Below, piece by piece: positions 63,023 to 64,000 of a DNA stretch of 64,000 bases. The position numbers and the translations under genes are program-made. Below the pieces are notes generated by a model, which saw nothing but the letters and a program-made list of their open reading frames with translations, was not told the DNA's origin and made no database searches. The stretch lies in contig NC_064037.1 of NCBI RefSeq assembly GCF_932526225.1, forward strand, positions 2,633,203 to 2,697,202, read 5' to 3'. This stretch comes from Nematostella vectensis. Its lineage: Eukaryota > Cnidaria > Anthozoa > Actiniaria > Edwardsiidae. Each line of letters opens with the position of its first letter. The first letter of the stretch is position 1.

Positions 63023-64000
63023 TTTCAATTTCAATTTTCAATTTCAATATATTTTATTTGGTACCCTTATACATGATTATATATCAGGTGTTTTTCCAAA
63101 TAGTTAAGATAAAAAGGAGGTTGTCATTATCCGTGGTGTGCATTTATTCTTTTAGGCATTCAAATCTTTTTCTTGTGCAGTCAAAAATATATTTTGCAGT
63201 TTCCCTGTTAATGATCTCGTTTCTTTGATCCATGGTAATAATAAAAAGGAAAGCTCTTTCAGATGTCATTGCATTTAAGTTGATATTAGTTTTGTCTTTG
63301 ATAACACTATAGTATGCCTTTCTAATCGCGTTGTATGTAGGGCATTTTACAAGAAAGTGTTCTTCGTTTTCTATTCCATTTTTGCAAATCGTGCACCTCC
63401 TCTCATTTGGGGGCACATATGGTTTGGCATGTCTACCTGTTTCGATGGCCAAATTATGATTGCTTAGTCTTAATTTTGTGACGGCAATTCTGTGTTGTAC
63501 ATTATTAATTTGGGTAAGATATTTTTCAAGTTCGTAGACCACCTTGAAGGTCCTGAAAGTTCGCAATTTATTCTTTTGGCGTGGGTCTCTTCTACTATCA
63601 TTGTGAATCTCACTTAGCCACACCTGTCGCTCGATATCTTCAAAGCGCATCTTTATTAAATTTATAGACGTGTTTGGGGCATCAAGCCATATATAGCCCA
63701 AGCCTGCTCGATCTAAAATGTTTTTCAGTTTGTGCACCCAAGTTACCTTGCTGTTATTTTCTAAAGAATCTAGGAAAGCCAACACAGCAAGTTTACTGTG
63801 GTCAGAATTTATCATTTTTTGCCAATATTTTATTGCTCTACATTTGGCTTTTAAACGCATTGGAAATCTACCGACCTCGGATCTACATGCATTAGAACTG
63901 CAGTACCTGTTGACGCCTAGCAGCCAACGTATAAACCTTGTGTGTACCGATTCTATGGGGTCTTTTTCTAGTTTGTCATTGCAGTCTGTTCCCCACACCT
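63023..64000 (-). mobile_element. LINE retrotransposon 3' part, runs off the window
   Basis: An ORF open from the window edge to a stop at 63144 (at least 284 aa). It contains the region after the reverse transcriptase: QVWLSEIHND, KLRLSNHNLAIETGRHAKP and a CCHC-like RRCTICKNGIENEEHFLVKC motif found at the C-terminus of many non-LTR elements. The 3' end is a TTGAAA-type simple repeat at 63023-63050. Confidence 0.85.

Overview
This is eukaryotic, animal genomic DNA. Spliced genes carry GT..AG introns, secreted modular proteins (PAN, EGF, collagen, pentraxin/LamG-like) are present, MITEs and LINE remnants are frequent, and a Polinton/Maverick element is integrated. Gene content, short introns and the style of the Polinton proteins suggest a cnidarian, most likely an anthozoan such as a sea anemone. 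The species is an inference; I could not run a search.

Layout. 1-1143 (-): 5' part of a GH35 beta-galactosidase. 6689-7750 (+): intronless class A GPCR. 11203-35662 (-): a secreted PAN-EGF-linker-EGF-EGF-pentraxin gene whose exons join in phase. Its linker is written by a tandem array of 24-nt microexons (27145-29531, plus 13405-13428). 13595-27126: a 13.5 kb Polinton inserted inside one intron of that array, flanked by a perfect 6-bp duplication. 40574-41658 (-): signal-peptide and collagen exons. 42828-43823 (-): orphan 331-aa ORF. 45618-50356 (-): UBE2G1-type ubiquitin-conjugating enzyme, complete in five exons. 52356-60933 (-): a complete 13-exon GH63-like glycosidase of 905 aa. 63023-64000 (-): 3' end of a LINE.

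The most interesting system is the microexon array. The transcript (minus strand) contains about 27 tandem units of roughly 94-109 bp. Each unit holds a pyrimidine tract with AG acceptor, a 24-nt exon and a GTACGT or GTAAGT donor. Read in the phase set by the flanking EGF exons, every intact copy encodes an 8-residue Asp-Pro-Ser-Thr-Pro-Leu-Pro-Thr-like repeat. Adding or losing a genomic unit would therefore lengthen or shorten a mucin-like stalk by 8 residues without breaking the frame.

The Polinton is a dead copy. It has long inverted repeats, a DDE integrase, a packaging ATPase, a double-jelly-roll-type capsid protein, several small membrane proteins and a polymerase-type ORF. Most genes carry stops or frameshifts. 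One is split by a 522-bp TTAA-type MITE and the polymerase-type ORF by a 5'-truncated LINE. The polymerase catalytic core appears to be missing.

The rest is AT-rich intergenic or intronic DNA with tandem repeats and MITEs. Two sit in the GH63-like gene: a 33-bp array filling one intron, and 68-bp repeats that copy a splice acceptor.
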